Origin: Pyrinomonadaceae bacterium
GTDB lineage: Bacteria > Acidobacteriota > Blastocatellia > Pyrinomonadales > Pyrinomonadaceae
Length of the DNA: 64,000 nt
Assembly (NCBI GenBank): GCA_021463165.1
Contig: JAJTWY010000001.1
Coordinates: 1 to 64,000, forward strand
Direction of reading: 5' to 3'
The notes under the pieces were generated by a model. That model was not told the origin of the DNA, did not search any database, and saw nothing but the letters and a program-made list of their open reading frames with translations. Position 1 is the stretch's first letter. Each line of letters begins with the position of its first letter. This document shows, piece after piece, positions 20,748 through 28,655 of the stretch. A program made the position numbers and the translations under genes.

Positions 20748-22022
20748 ATGAGGGAAGATATCAGAGAATCGCGGCTCGGAAACGGCCTGACAATTTTGAC
20801 CGACAAGATGCCGGGAGTGCGGAGCACAACTCTCGGCTTCTTTTTTCGAGCGGGCTCCAGGCACGAACCGCCTGAGCTCAACGGGATATCACATTTTATT
20901 GAACACACTGTGTTCAAAGGCACGAACAGCCGCTCGGCCCTCGACATTGCTATGGAGCAGGAGCGTCTGGGCGGCAACCTCGACGCATTTACCACGCACG
21001 AAGAGACCGGCTTTGCGATCAAGGTCATCGACGACGAGCTGCCGCGCGCGTTCGACCTGATAGCCGAAATGCTTACTGATCCCCGCTTCGACGAGGCCGA
21101 TCTCAAAAGCGAACAAAAGGTCATCATCGAGGAGCTTAAGATGGTCGAGGATTCGCCCGAAGAGTTTCTCGGCGAACTCTTCAGCGAAGCATTTTTTCCA
21201 GGCCATCCGCTGGGAGCCGGCATCGCCGGAACACCGAAAACCGTGAGGAGCTTTGACCGCGCGGCGACAACGCGATATCACCGCGATGTTTTTCACGCCG
21301 GCAATCTGGTGATCACGGCTGCAGGAAACATCGATGATGACGCGATTGCCAAACTTGCCCGCGACAGATTTGAGAATGCCGCGGCGCGAAAGCCGGTCTC
21401 GAACGAACTTTCGCCCCCGATCCCTGCGGCACCGTTCATCGTACGGCACAACCCAAATCTTGAACAGGCCCACATAATTATCGGCCTCCCCATGGTGGGG
21501 GCCGCTGACGATCGACGATACGCGGCCGAACTGCTGACCAATGTCCTCGGCGGCGGAACTGCAAGCCGCCTTTGGCGGAGCATTCGCGAGGATCGAGGCT
21601 TGGCCTATTCCGTCGGGGCGTCGACGGCCATGTACCAGGATTGCGGCGTATTTACTATCTTTGCCGGCACCTCGCCCGATCGGATCGAAGAGGTGATCGA
21701 TCTCAGCGTAAATGAGCTACGCCAAGTATCCGCTGAGGGCATATCGGCCCAGGAGCTCGATCTTGCGAAACAGCAATACCGTGCATCCGTTCTGCTCAGC
21801 CTCGAAGATTCCGCCTCGCGGGCGACCGCTCTGGCCCATTCCGAAATGGTCCATCGCCGGCAGATCACGGTCGAGGAAACCCTGGCAAATATCGATTCGG
21901 TCTCGTTGGACGATATCTCCCAACTAACTCTCGAGTTCTTTCTGACCGAGAATATCGCCTTTGCCGCGATCGGCGATATTGAAGAAGCCGCACTTGGCCG
22001 CGAGATGCTGCGACTCGAATAA
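20748..22022 (+). CDS. M16 family zinc peptidase (processing-peptidase-like)
   Basis: 424 residues. HFIEH at 49-53 is the inverted zinc motif HxxEH, with the downstream ligand Glu expected in VIIEELKMVED near residue 129. GLTILTDKMPGVRSTTLGFF and the C-terminal RGLAYSVGAS loop are typical of the bacterial M16B group (MPP beta/YmxG-like), which act as single- or paired-chain clamshell peptidases on short peptides. Length fits the family. No signal peptide. I see no inactive partner gene next to it, so it may be a homodimer. Confidence 0.9.
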   Translation: MREDIRESRLGNGLTILTDKMPGVRSTTLGFFFRAGSRHEPPELNGISHFIEHTVFKGTNSRSALDIAMEQERLGGNLDAFTTHEETGFAIKVIDDELPRAFDLIAEMLTDPRFDEADLKSEQKVIIEELKMVEDSPEEFLGELFSEAFFPGHPLGAGIAGTPKTVRSFDRAATTRYHRDVFHAGNLVITAAGNIDDDAIAKLARDRFENAAARKPVSNELSPPIPAAPFIVRHNPNLEQAHIIIGLPMVGAADDRRYAAELLTNVLGGGTASRLWRSIREDRGLAYSVGASTAMYQDCGVFTIFAGTSPDRIEEVIDLSVNELRQVSAEGISAQELDLAKQQYRASVLLSLEDSASRATALAHSEMVHRRQITVEETLANIDSVSLDDISQLTLEFFLTENIAFAAIGDIEEAALGREMLRLE

Positions 22023-22074
22023 CTCCCGCATTTTTTCGGGGAAAATCTCAACAGATCTCGTATATTATGCCGGA

Positions 22075-22737
22075 ATGAACCTTAAACGAACCTTTTTATA
22101 CACTCTTATCCTCTCAGTCGGTTTGAGTGCCATGTTCGGGATCGGCGTCCTGCTCTTCGGCGACTTCGGCAACTTTGAGGTACGTGTAATGATGACCACG
22201 CTGACGGTCACGGCAGCCAGTATTCTCGGCCTCGCATGCGGTGCGTATCTCGAAACGGGCCGCGCCCGAACAATGCCGCTTGCCGGCATAGCCTTGTCGA
22301 TCATTTCCGCCCTTCTGACATTCTTCATCATCTGGAATATCGCCGATACATCGACAATATTCATCAAGGTCACCGCAACCATTACGCTCGTCGCGGTTTC
22401 ATGCGCCCACCTCTCGTTGCTCTCGCTCGCACGCCTCGATAAGCGGTTTGTGTGGACTCGGACCGCCGCCTTCGTCCTTGTCGCGATCCTTGACGCGATA
22501 CTGCTCTATCTGATGTGGTTCGAACCTGACAGCAGCAGCGATCTCGTCTCGCGCATCATCGGCATCTTGTCGATCCTGATCGCTTCGATCACCGTGATGA
22601 CACCGGTCTTGCATAAGCTGAGCCATGACGAAAATAAGATCGAGGCGATAGATGCTGAGATCGAGCAGCTGAGAGAAAGACTTAGGGAATTGGAGCGGAA
22701 AAGGGCAGAAATATTGGGAAATGGCGGCAACCAGTAG
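22075..22737 (+). CDS. Six-helix membrane protein with C-terminal coiled coil
   Basis: 220 residues from the ATG at 22075, 52 bp after the peptidase gene. Six hydrophobic segments are visible (about residues 5-28, 34-58, 64-88, 92-116, 122-146, 152-176), followed by a charged heptad-like tail (IEQLRERLRELERKRAEI) predicted as coiled coil. No family recognised. Its stop TAG and the stop of vapC on the other strand are separated by a single base. Function unknown. Confidence 0.75.
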   Translation: MNLKRTFLYTLILSVGLSAMFGIGVLLFGDFGNFEVRVMMTTLTVTAASILGLACGAYLETGRARTMPLAGIALSIISALLTFFIIWNIADTSTIFIKVTATITLVAVSCAHLSLLSLARLDKRFVWTRTAAFVLVAILDAILLYLMWFEPDSSSDLVSRIIGILSILIASITVMTPVLHKLSHDENKIEAIDAEIEQLRERLRELERKRAEILGNGGNQ

Positions 22738-22738
22738 C

Positions 22739-23170
22739 CTAGCCCGCGATTGGATTCAATAGTTTCAAACCTTTGAACGATTTGAAATCGTTGTCGGTCG
22801 TCGCCAGCGGAACCCCATGTTCAATTGCTAATGCCGCAATATGTGCGTCTGTAAGAGTCGCTCCGTAAACGCCGCTTTCATGTGCTAAGCGTTTCACGAT
22901 GGTCAGGTGCTCGTCGCCCGGCGTAAGAATTAGACTTCCAGGAGCAGACAGCCAGTTTTCGACCACCTCAAAGGCTTCGTTGGTTGAATAGGACTTCGTA
23001 AAGATCCTTTTATTCGTCGCGACTCTGACAAACGCCATTAACGTGATCCAAGAAAAGGCAACGGGCTCAAAGCTCGCCAGAGTTGTCCGCAGCCATGATC
23101 GGGCCGCTCGGTGCTCCGGCGAACTTTCGTTATAGGCATAGATCAGTATGTTCGCATCCGTCAGAATCAT
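22739..23170 (-). CDS. PIN-domain ribonuclease toxin (VapC type)
   Basis: 143 residues. D5 in MILTDANILIYAY, the central Glu-bearing helix, TDAHIAALAIEHG and ATTDNDF supply the acidic residues of a PIN nuclease, which cuts structured RNA (often tRNA) when free. It overlaps the antitoxin gene by ATGA at 23170-23167, the usual TA order of antitoxin first. Length is typical. The toxin should be held inactive by the ribbon-helix-helix partner. Confidence 0.9.
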   Translation of the reverse strand: MILTDANILIYAYNESSPEHRAARSWLRTTLASFEPVAFSWITLMAFVRVATNKRIFTKSYSTNEAFEVVENWLSAPGSLILTPGDEHLTIVKRLAHESGVYGATLTDAHIAALAIEHGVPLATTDNDFKSFKGLKLLNPIAG

Positions 23171-23424
23171 TTGAGGTCGTGCCCTTCGTCGATAATCTCA
23201 ACGAGCTGATGAACTTTGTTAAAGTTAAAGGGCATTTTGGACCTCAGTAAACGACCTTTTAACTCAAACTTCCGCTTAGGTTTACGATCCTGCTCAGCCG
23301 CAAATCGAAGACCGTCCCGAAGGGTTTCATTTACCACTTCCTTGAACGTTTTCCCAATCCCACCGATTCGCTTTTTCTTTATCTGTGCGGCGACATCTTC
23401 GTCAATTGTCATTGTGGTGCGCAT
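23167..23424 (-). CDS. Ribbon-helix-helix antitoxin (VapB type)
   Basis: 85 residues. MRTTMTIDEDVAAQIKK is a ribbon-helix-helix start of the CopG/DUF2191 group, followed by FKEVVNETLRDGL and a basic, flexible C-terminus that would wrap the toxin. No Shine-Dalgarno is visible before the ATG at 23424; the nearest promoter would give a leaderless message. A perfect 12-bp palindrome upstream is a candidate self-binding operator. Confidence 0.85.
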   Translation of the reverse strand: MRTTMTIDEDVAAQIKKKRIGGIGKTFKEVVNETLRDGLRFAAEQDRKPKRKFELKGRLLRSKMPFNFNKVHQLVEIIDEGHDLK

Positions 23425-23453
23425 ACTCGATTTTCACTCGAATGATGTATTGA

Positions 23454-23478
23454 TGTCAAGATACAAGCATCATGATGC
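23454..23478 (-). promoter_or_regulatory. vapB promoter -35 and palindromic operator
   Basis: On the minus strand TTGACA (23459-23454) is a perfect -35. With 18-bp spacing GAAAAT can serve as -10 and ends 5 bases before the ATG. GCATCATGATGC at 23467-23478 is a perfect palindrome 7 bp upstream of the -35. A TA autoregulatory operator is the likely meaning. Confidence 0.5.
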
Positions 23479-23603
23479 TAACAGCGTTCTGACATAACCG
23501 AAGTCTTGCACATCCTCAAGAGTACAATGGCTTAACGACGGACAGCGTGTGTAATTCCCAAAGCAAGTAAATAAGCCAGATCGTCACAAAAGAATTAGAT
23601 CAC

Positions 23604-24332
23604 TTATGGATTTTGCCCATACTCAATTGGGTCTTCGATCCGTGCGCCCTTGAAGCCGCGAAGGCGAAGAGCGCAGGAATCGCACGTTCCGCAGGCCAGC
23701 GTTTCGCTTCTATAACACGACCATGTCAGGTGCAGCGGGGCGTTGAGTTCGACACCCTTTTTGACAATTTCGGCCTTGGTCAGGTCGATGATCGGCGTGC
23801 GGATCTCGATGTGCGTCCCGGGCTTTGTACCGGTGTTTATTGTCTCCTGAAAAGCCGCATAAAACTCCGGACGGCAATCCGGGTAACCGCTCGAATCCTC
23901 CGCCACAGCCCCGATATAGATAGCCGCAGCTCCTATCACCTCGGCCCAACTCGTCGCGATCGCGAGCATATTTGCGTTGCGAAACGGCACATAGCTCGTA
24001 GGGATCTCTTTCGAATCGAGATCGGCCTCGGCGACCTTGATCCTTTCGTCGGTCAGCGAAGAACCGCCGATCTTCGCAAGGTGCTCGATAGAAACATCGA
24101 GGCGCGTCCCAACTTTGTAATGATCTGCGATGTCGTTGAACGCCTTTCGCTCACGCCCCTCTGTACGCTGGCCGTAGGAGACATGAAGAAAGGCGAGATC
24201 ATGCCCTTCATCCGCTGCGATGGCCGCGGTGACGCAGGAATCCATTCCTCCGGAAACGAGGACGATCGCGAGCGGGTGACGCGGTGACGAGCCGCCGAGA
24301 TCGTCTGTTATTTCCAGAGTTTGACCGTACAT
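23604..24332 (-). CDS. queC: 7-cyano-7-deazaguanine synthase QueC
   Basis: 242 residues. VLVSGGMDSC at about 25-33 is the N-type ATP pyrophosphatase P-loop; HVSYGQRTEGRE, TSYVPFRNANMLAIATSWAE and the zinc-binding cluster in WSCYRSETLACGTCDSC complete the QueC pattern. It converts 7-carboxy-7-deazaguanine plus ammonia and ATP to preQ0, in queuosine biosynthesis. queE lies two genes upstream in the same run, separated only by the beta-lactamase-like gene. No queD or folE is present in the window. Confidence 0.95.
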   Translation of the reverse strand: MYGQTLEITDDLGGSSPRHPLAIVLVSGGMDSCVTAAIAADEGHDLAFLHVSYGQRTEGRERKAFNDIADHYKVGTRLDVSIEHLAKIGGSSLTDERIKVAEADLDSKEIPTSYVPFRNANMLAIATSWAEVIGAAAIYIGAVAEDSSGYPDCRPEFYAAFQETINTGTKPGTHIEIRTPIIDLTKAEIVKKGVELNAPLHLTWSCYRSETLACGTCDSCALRLRGFKGARIEDPIEYGQNP

Positions 24333-24358
24333 CTCTCAGTTTCCAATCTTGCTCCGCG

Positions 24359-25285
24359 TCACCGCGTCAGTTCTTCCTGCAAAATCTGCGACAGCTTCCA
24401 TATCATCGCAAGCCCCGGATTTTCCTGGTGATAACCGGTGTAGGGCATATCGTCGATGTAGATAGCCATTGCGACGCGGCCTTTTCGGGTGTAAACAATT
24501 CCGATGTCTGCGCGGAAGCGATCGAGGGCCCCTGATTTCGAGGCGACCGGCGTGGTGTCCGATTGACCGCGGCCGATGCCGTCCTTTAGCTGCTGGCGAC
24601 GCAGGATCGCGATCATTTCAGCCGAAGCCTCCTTCGAAACTATCTCACCCTTTTCGATCATTTCGAGCAGCCGGACCATGTCATGCGGGCTTGTGCGTCC
24701 CAAACCGAAAAGCCTGTTCCGCTGGTCGTTGAGCCACGCCTTTGAATCTCCGCCGCCGCCGATCTTTCGCATCGAGAGCGTGTCCTTCAGCCCGAGCTTC
24801 GCCATATAATCGTTGACCGCGTCTGACGTGACCTTATCGAGAACAAGGTTGGTCGCGGTGTTGTCCGAAAGGACGATCATCAGATGGACCGCTGTTCTGA
24901 GGTCGAGTTTCGAGTTGTCCGAAAACTCACCGAGAATGCCCGAACCGCCTTGTTTCTTCTCCCTTGTAAGTATCAATTCGTCCGTCCAGGCGATCTTCCC
25001 CTCGGCAACCTGACGAAAGGTTTCGGCCATGATCGGCACCTTGATCGTGCTCGCTGTCCGCACCTGCTCGTCACCGCGAAGAGAATAATCCTTCCCGGTG
25101 TCAAGGTTCTTCGCATAGACCCAGACCTTGCCTTTGAAATCAGAGATCGCGGCCTGAAGCTTCTCATCGAGCGTCTGAGGCGACGGCTTCGTAGTGCGTT
25201 GGGCGAAGCCGAAGGCCGTGGCCGTCAGGCCAACGAAGATGATGGCGATGATATTCTTCAACATAGGTGTAATGATGCGTCCCAA
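24359..25285 (-). CDS. Class A beta-lactamase-like serine hydrolase, omega-loop Glu not found
   Basis: 308 residues from a TTG at 25285, chosen because GAGGAG lies 8 bases upstream inside the queE 3' end; an ATG 21 bp further in also gives a signal peptide (ending FGFAQ). STIK at 79-82 (nucleophile Ser79 and Lys82), SDN at 140-142 and KSG at 250-252 match the three class A motifs. The ExxLN omega loop that carries the deacylating Glu166 is not evident; the best candidate is KAWLN at 182-186, with Lys at that place. The protein may be a penicillin-binding or DD-peptidase-like enzyme and not a lactamase. It sits between queE and queC. Confidence 0.85.
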   Translation of the reverse strand: MGRIITPMLKNIIAIIFVGLTATAFGFAQRTTKPSPQTLDEKLQAAISDFKGKVWVYAKNLDTGKDYSLRGDEQVRTASTIKVPIMAETFRQVAEGKIAWTDELILTREKKQGGSGILGEFSDNSKLDLRTAVHLMIVLSDNTATNLVLDKVTSDAVNDYMAKLGLKDTLSMRKIGGGGDSKAWLNDQRNRLFGLGRTSPHDMVRLLEMIEKGEIVSKEASAEMIAILRRQQLKDGIGRGQSDTTPVASKSGALDRFRADIGIVYTRKGRVAMAIYIDDMPYTGYHQENPGLAMIWKLSQILQEELTR

Positions 25286-25288
25286 TTT

Positions 25289-25951
25289 TCAAACTCCTCG
25301 CGCGTCGGCTCCCCAAATATATTTATGCAGCTGCATATTGAACCTGACCGGCAATCCGCTCTCAGCGACCGCTTCGGCCAGCTCAGCCAGGTTCTCGACG
25401 CCGTGAACCGGCGAGATCAGGATCTCTTTTGAACGCGTCACCAGATCGTATTCTTCGATCATCTTTTTTGAAAAGTCCCAATCAGCCAGATCAGCGATCA
25501 CGAATTTTACCTCATCCTTCGCGGGGTCGATGCGTCCCAAATTCGGCCAGTGGTTGCGCGTCACCTCGCCCGAGGCCGGGCATTTTATGTCGAGAATTAT
25601 TTTCGCACGGCGATCGACATCTTCGATCGATACATAGCCGCCGGTCTCGATCAAGACCTCATAACCGCGATCGCATAGTTCGGAGATGAACGGGAACGCA
25701 TTCTTCTGCGCGAGGGGCTCGCCACCCGTGACCTCGACAAGACGACAGCCATATCCGTCGAGCTCCTCAAAGATCATCTCGAACGACATTCGCTCGCCGC
25801 CTGTGAATGTGTACTCGCTGTCGCACCAGACGCACCGCATCGGACAGCCGGTGAGACGCACGAACGAACACGGCCGACCGGCGTGGGACGATTCGCCCTG
25901 GATCGAGCGAAATATCTCGGTGACGCGAAGTGTGCGGTCAGATAGCGGCAT
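25289..25951 (-). CDS. queE: 7-carboxy-7-deazaguanine synthase QueE (radical SAM)
   Basis: 220 residues. TEIFRSIQGES is the family start, and C36-x3-C40-x2-C43 (GCPMRCVWCDSEYTF) binds the 4Fe-4S cluster; VTGGEPLAQ and LDIKCPASGE follow. It ring-contracts 6-carboxytetrahydropterin to 7-carboxy-7-deazaguanine. The last motif, MQLHKYIWG, is also typical. Its first 14 bp overlap the gene at 25938-26432, and its stop lies between the Shine-Dalgarno and start of the next gene, so translation is coupled on both sides. Confidence 0.95.
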   Translation of the reverse strand: MPLSDRTLRVTEIFRSIQGESSHAGRPCSFVRLTGCPMRCVWCDSEYTFTGGERMSFEMIFEELDGYGCRLVEVTGGEPLAQKNAFPFISELCDRGYEVLIETGGYVSIEDVDRRAKIILDIKCPASGEVTRNHWPNLGRIDPAKDEVKFVIADLADWDFSKKMIEEYDLVTRSKEILISPVHGVENLAELAEAVAESGLPVRFNMQLHKYIWGADARGV

Positions 25952-26432
25952 TCGGATCGAACTTGAACGAACGCGAAACGCGCGTCACCACCGGATCGAA
26001 TTTCGCCTTTTGAGTCTTCGGGTATTCGATCGTAAAGGTAAAGAAGACCTCCGGCCCCGATGCGCCGCGGTGCATCGTCTTCTGATAGTAGATGCGCTTG
26101 CCCACAGTACAGGAGATTACGAACGCCTGCTCGCGAAAATCCTTATAGGCCTTGGCCGTGCCGCATCGCTTCAAGGACTCTTCGTACTCCTCGAGGAAGC
26201 TGCGTCCCAATGCGTTGTGCTGGCCCCAGACCCGCATCTCGACCTTGCCATCCTTTGACCGAAACGTCCGGCCATCATTGTTAGCCGGCGGAGCCTGAAC
26301 TATCAGCAAGTCTGACGGATATTCGATCGAGAAGAAGAACCTGTCGTTCGAATACGTCGCAAACTTTTTTTGGCCAAACCCCGTCGCAGCGACAAGCAGT
26401 ACAAATAGCGTGGCAATAAAAAGATCTCTCAT
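25938..26432 (-). CDS. Small exported protein of unknown function
   Basis: 164 residues from the ATG at 26432. Signal peptide MRDLFIATLFVLLVAATGFGQ, then a beta-rich domain (YSNDRFFFSIEYPSDLLIVQ, DGKVEMRVWGQ, RIYYQKTMHRG, FTFTIEYPKTQKAKFDPVVTR). The FFFSIEYPSDL and SRSFKF pattern resembles PsbP/Mog1-like small lipid or protein-binding folds, but I do not claim membership. It overlaps queE by 14 bp and starts one triplet after the upstream stop (TGATATG). Function unknown. Confidence 0.75.
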   Translation of the reverse strand: MRDLFIATLFVLLVAATGFGQKKFATYSNDRFFFSIEYPSDLLIVQAPPANNDGRTFRSKDGKVEMRVWGQHNALGRSFLEEYEESLKRCGTAKAYKDFREQAFVISCTVGKRIYYQKTMHRGASGPEVFFTFTIEYPKTQKAKFDPVVTRVSRSFKFDPNAAI

Positions 26433-26433
26433 A

Positions 26434-26868
26434 TCAAAATAACCCAAACCAACCGGTGTTTCCGAGGATCTCGCCGAGGCCAAACGAAGCAAGGTTGGCT
26501 ATGACGATCGCGATGAACGACCTGACCCAATCCGATGTCTTGAGGATATCCCTTCCCCGAAAAGCGAGCCAAAACAAAGCGCATTCCGCCGCAGGTGCGA
26601 AGGTTTCGGCGACGAGCAAATACATTGCCCTGGAGCGCCCATAGAAGATCGTTGCCAGCACGATGACCACGATCGGATAGGTGCATGCGGTCAGCCAGAC
26701 TCCCGATGCCAGCTTCTGTCGGAGGGTCAGCTTTCGCGACAGGCCTGCGACCAGTATCGGCGTCTCGATCAGGATCGTTACGAGATATCCGAACGGCAGA
26801 AAATACCAAAGCTCCGATATCGGCAGGTTCTGCGTTTGGACAAGATCGACCTCATCAAACAGAAGCAT
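26434..26868 (-). CDS. Four-helix membrane protein, unknown
   Basis: 144 residues from the ATG at 26868; the open frame extends upstream but the extension is low-quality. Four hydrophobic segments are visible (about residues 22-42, 52-76, 80-100, 115-135). ELWYFLPFGYLVTILIETPIL resembles a family of small acidobacterial and chloroflexi membrane proteins that I cannot name. It is the first gene of the five-gene run that contains queE and queC. The role is unknown. Confidence 0.7.
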   Translation of the reverse strand: MLLFDEVDLVQTQNLPISELWYFLPFGYLVTILIETPILVAGLSRKLTLRQKLASGVWLTACTYPIVVIVLATIFYGRSRAMYLLVAETFAPAAECALFWLAFRGRDILKTSDWVRSFIAIVIANLASFGLGEILGNTGWFGLF

Positions 26869-27215
26869 AAGATGCGCGGAGCGGGAAAAAGCCGTCCTTT
26901 CTCGTCTCCGCCAAGACACGCTAACACGAAATTCTTCTACTGCGTGAGTCAGCTTTTCCTAGTTTTCACTATTTTGCTCAAAGTTCTCAAAAAAGGCTTT
27001 ATTTCCCAAAATGGGCTTTTTGGCATAGTTGTGGAGACGCAAGGGAAAAAGCAAGAGCAATGCAGAGATATTCGTGGCGCATATCTCTACCTGGGTGTCT
27101 CTGCCTCTTTGCGGTTTTGCGTTGCAAAACGAATCGCCAATAGAGCGGGCCGAATGAGATTTTGGAGAAAAGCTTGGTTCAGCGCGTGTAAGAACCTATA
27201 ATTGCCTTCTGGGCG
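26869..27215. other. 347-bp gap with degenerate interspersed-repeat-like sequence
   Basis: No credible gene. On the plus strand 27100-27130 reads like the 'CTCTGCCTCTTTGCGG' type of decayed intergenic repeat, and at 26900-26940 a similar phrase appears on the other strand ('TTCGTGTTAGCGTGTC' on minus). The two lie in opposite orientation with an AT-richer core between. The right end holds the promoter of the protease gene. Confidence 0.4.
27174..27202 (+). promoter_or_regulatory. Promoter of the trypsin/TPR gene
   Basis: TTGGTT (27174-27179), 17 bp, then a perfect TATAAT (27197-27202). The ATG is only 13 bases after the -10, so the leader would be about 7 nucleotides, and no Shine-Dalgarno is visible. 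Confidence 0.55.
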
Positions 27216-28655
27216 ATGGTTTTGGAGCGGATCGGCCACATCCTTCTTCCCGCGGCATTCCTCGTATTTTGCGTGGCGGGTTCCCGTGCGCAGGATTTCT
27301 TGCCAGAGCTGGTCAAACGTGTAAAACCATCGGCGGTCGCGATCGAGACCTTTGACGCAAAGAACAACACCCTTTCGCGAGGAAGCGGCTTTTTTATCGC
27401 GGCAGACCGCGTGATAACTAACAGGCATGTGATCGATAAAGCCGCACGTGTCGAGATCCACCTGCTTGACGGCAAAAAATATTCGGCAAAAGGTGTATTA
27501 GCGATCGATGGGGAAGGTGACCTGGCCTTGCTCGGCGTCGAGGTTCCGCGAAGTTCAGCCATTCCGCTTTCGATAGTTAGAAGCGTTCCTCAAGAAGGCG
27601 AATCGGTCGTCGTCGTCGGCAATCCCTACGGCCTCGAGGGCAGCGTGTCGAACGGCATCGTGTCAGCGGTGCGTGAGATCGCGGGTTACGGGCGGATCAT
27701 CCAGATCACGGCGCCGATCTCGCCGGGTTCATCCGGGTCGCCGGTCGTGAATATGGCCGGGCAGGTGATCGGGGTTGCGACGCTGCAAGCCGCCGAAGGC
27801 CAAAGCCTGAATTTTGCTGTACCGGCGGAACGCATATCGCGTTTGAAGATCGGTGAAGTTCAAGCGTTCTCTACTCTCTCGATCGAGGCCGAAAGGAACA
27901 AGCGTGCCGCGGCTGAACGGCTCTATTCGCAAGGCCTTGCACAACTCTCGCGTGACGACTACGCGCGTGCGGCGCCACTTTTTGAAAAAGCCGCCGAGAT
28001 CGACGCGACGTATGCCGAGGCATGGTATCAAACAGGTTACTGCTATGGCGCTATCGACAAACACGCCGAGGCATTGAAGGCCTCGCGGCAGGCCGCAAAG
28101 CTCAGGCCGGACTGGGCCGCAGCGCATATCAATGTCGGTGCATCGAGCTATGCACTCGGGCAGTATCAACAGTCGGCGGATGCCTATCGGCAGGCGTTGC
28201 GGCTAGATGAGAACAATCCGGAGGCCCAGTATGCACTCGGGCTTGCTCTCGGAAAATTATCGAGAATCGACGAAGAGATCCTCGCATATCGGCGAACGAT
28301 CGCCATCAATCCCGGCCATGCCAACGCCATCGAAAAGCTCGGCCTCGCTCTCTTCAAACAAAAACGATTTGCCGAAGCCGCCACGGCGTTCGAATCGCTA
28401 AAGATATACCGGCCTGACGCGAAGACCTATGCAAATCTCGGCGAGAGCCTGCTGGAAGCCGGCAAGACAGAGGAAAGCCTGGAACCGCTGAACACCGCCG
28501 TCAGCTACAATTCCGATAACGACAAAGCCCGCTACAATCTCGCCCGTGCCTACATCAAACTAGGCAAACGCGAATTGGCCGAACCTCACTACGAGATATT
28601 AAAGAATGCGAAGTCGGATTGGGCAGATCGGTTGTATGTCCTTTTGAACCCTTAA
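27216..28655 (+). CDS. Exported trypsin-like serine protease with TPR repeats
   Basis: 479 residues. Signal peptide up to about residue 26 (FCVAGSRAQ). The protease domain spans about 30-215 with H71 (TNRHVID), D102 (GDLALLG) and S173 (SPGSSGSPVVN), the DegP/HtrA-type triad. No PDZ domain follows; instead about residues 225-475 are TPR repeats (YAEAWYQTGYCYGAIDK, WAAAHINVGASSYALGQ, PEAQYALGLALGKLS, HANAIEKLGLALFKQ). It probably acts in the periplasm with the TPR array choosing substrates or partners. Its stop codon interlocks with that of the convergent lipase gene at 28652-28655 (TTAA). Confidence 0.9.
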   Translation: MVLERIGHILLPAAFLVFCVAGSRAQDFLPELVKRVKPSAVAIETFDAKNNTLSRGSGFFIAADRVITNRHVIDKAARVEIHLLDGKKYSAKGVLAIDGEGDLALLGVEVPRSSAIPLSIVRSVPQEGESVVVVGNPYGLEGSVSNGIVSAVREIAGYGRIIQITAPISPGSSGSPVVNMAGQVIGVATLQAAEGQSLNFAVPAERISRLKIGEVQAFSTLSIEAERNKRAAAERLYSQGLAQLSRDDYARAAPLFEKAAEIDATYAEAWYQTGYCYGAIDKHAEALKASRQAAKLRPDWAAAHINVGASSYALGQYQQSADAYRQALRLDENNPEAQYALGLALGKLSRIDEEILAYRRTIAINPGHANAIEKLGLALFKQKRFAEAATAFESLKIYRPDAKTYANLGESLLEAGKTEESLEPLNTAVSYNSDNDKARYNLARAYIKLGKRELAEPHYEILKNAKSDWADRLYVLLNP

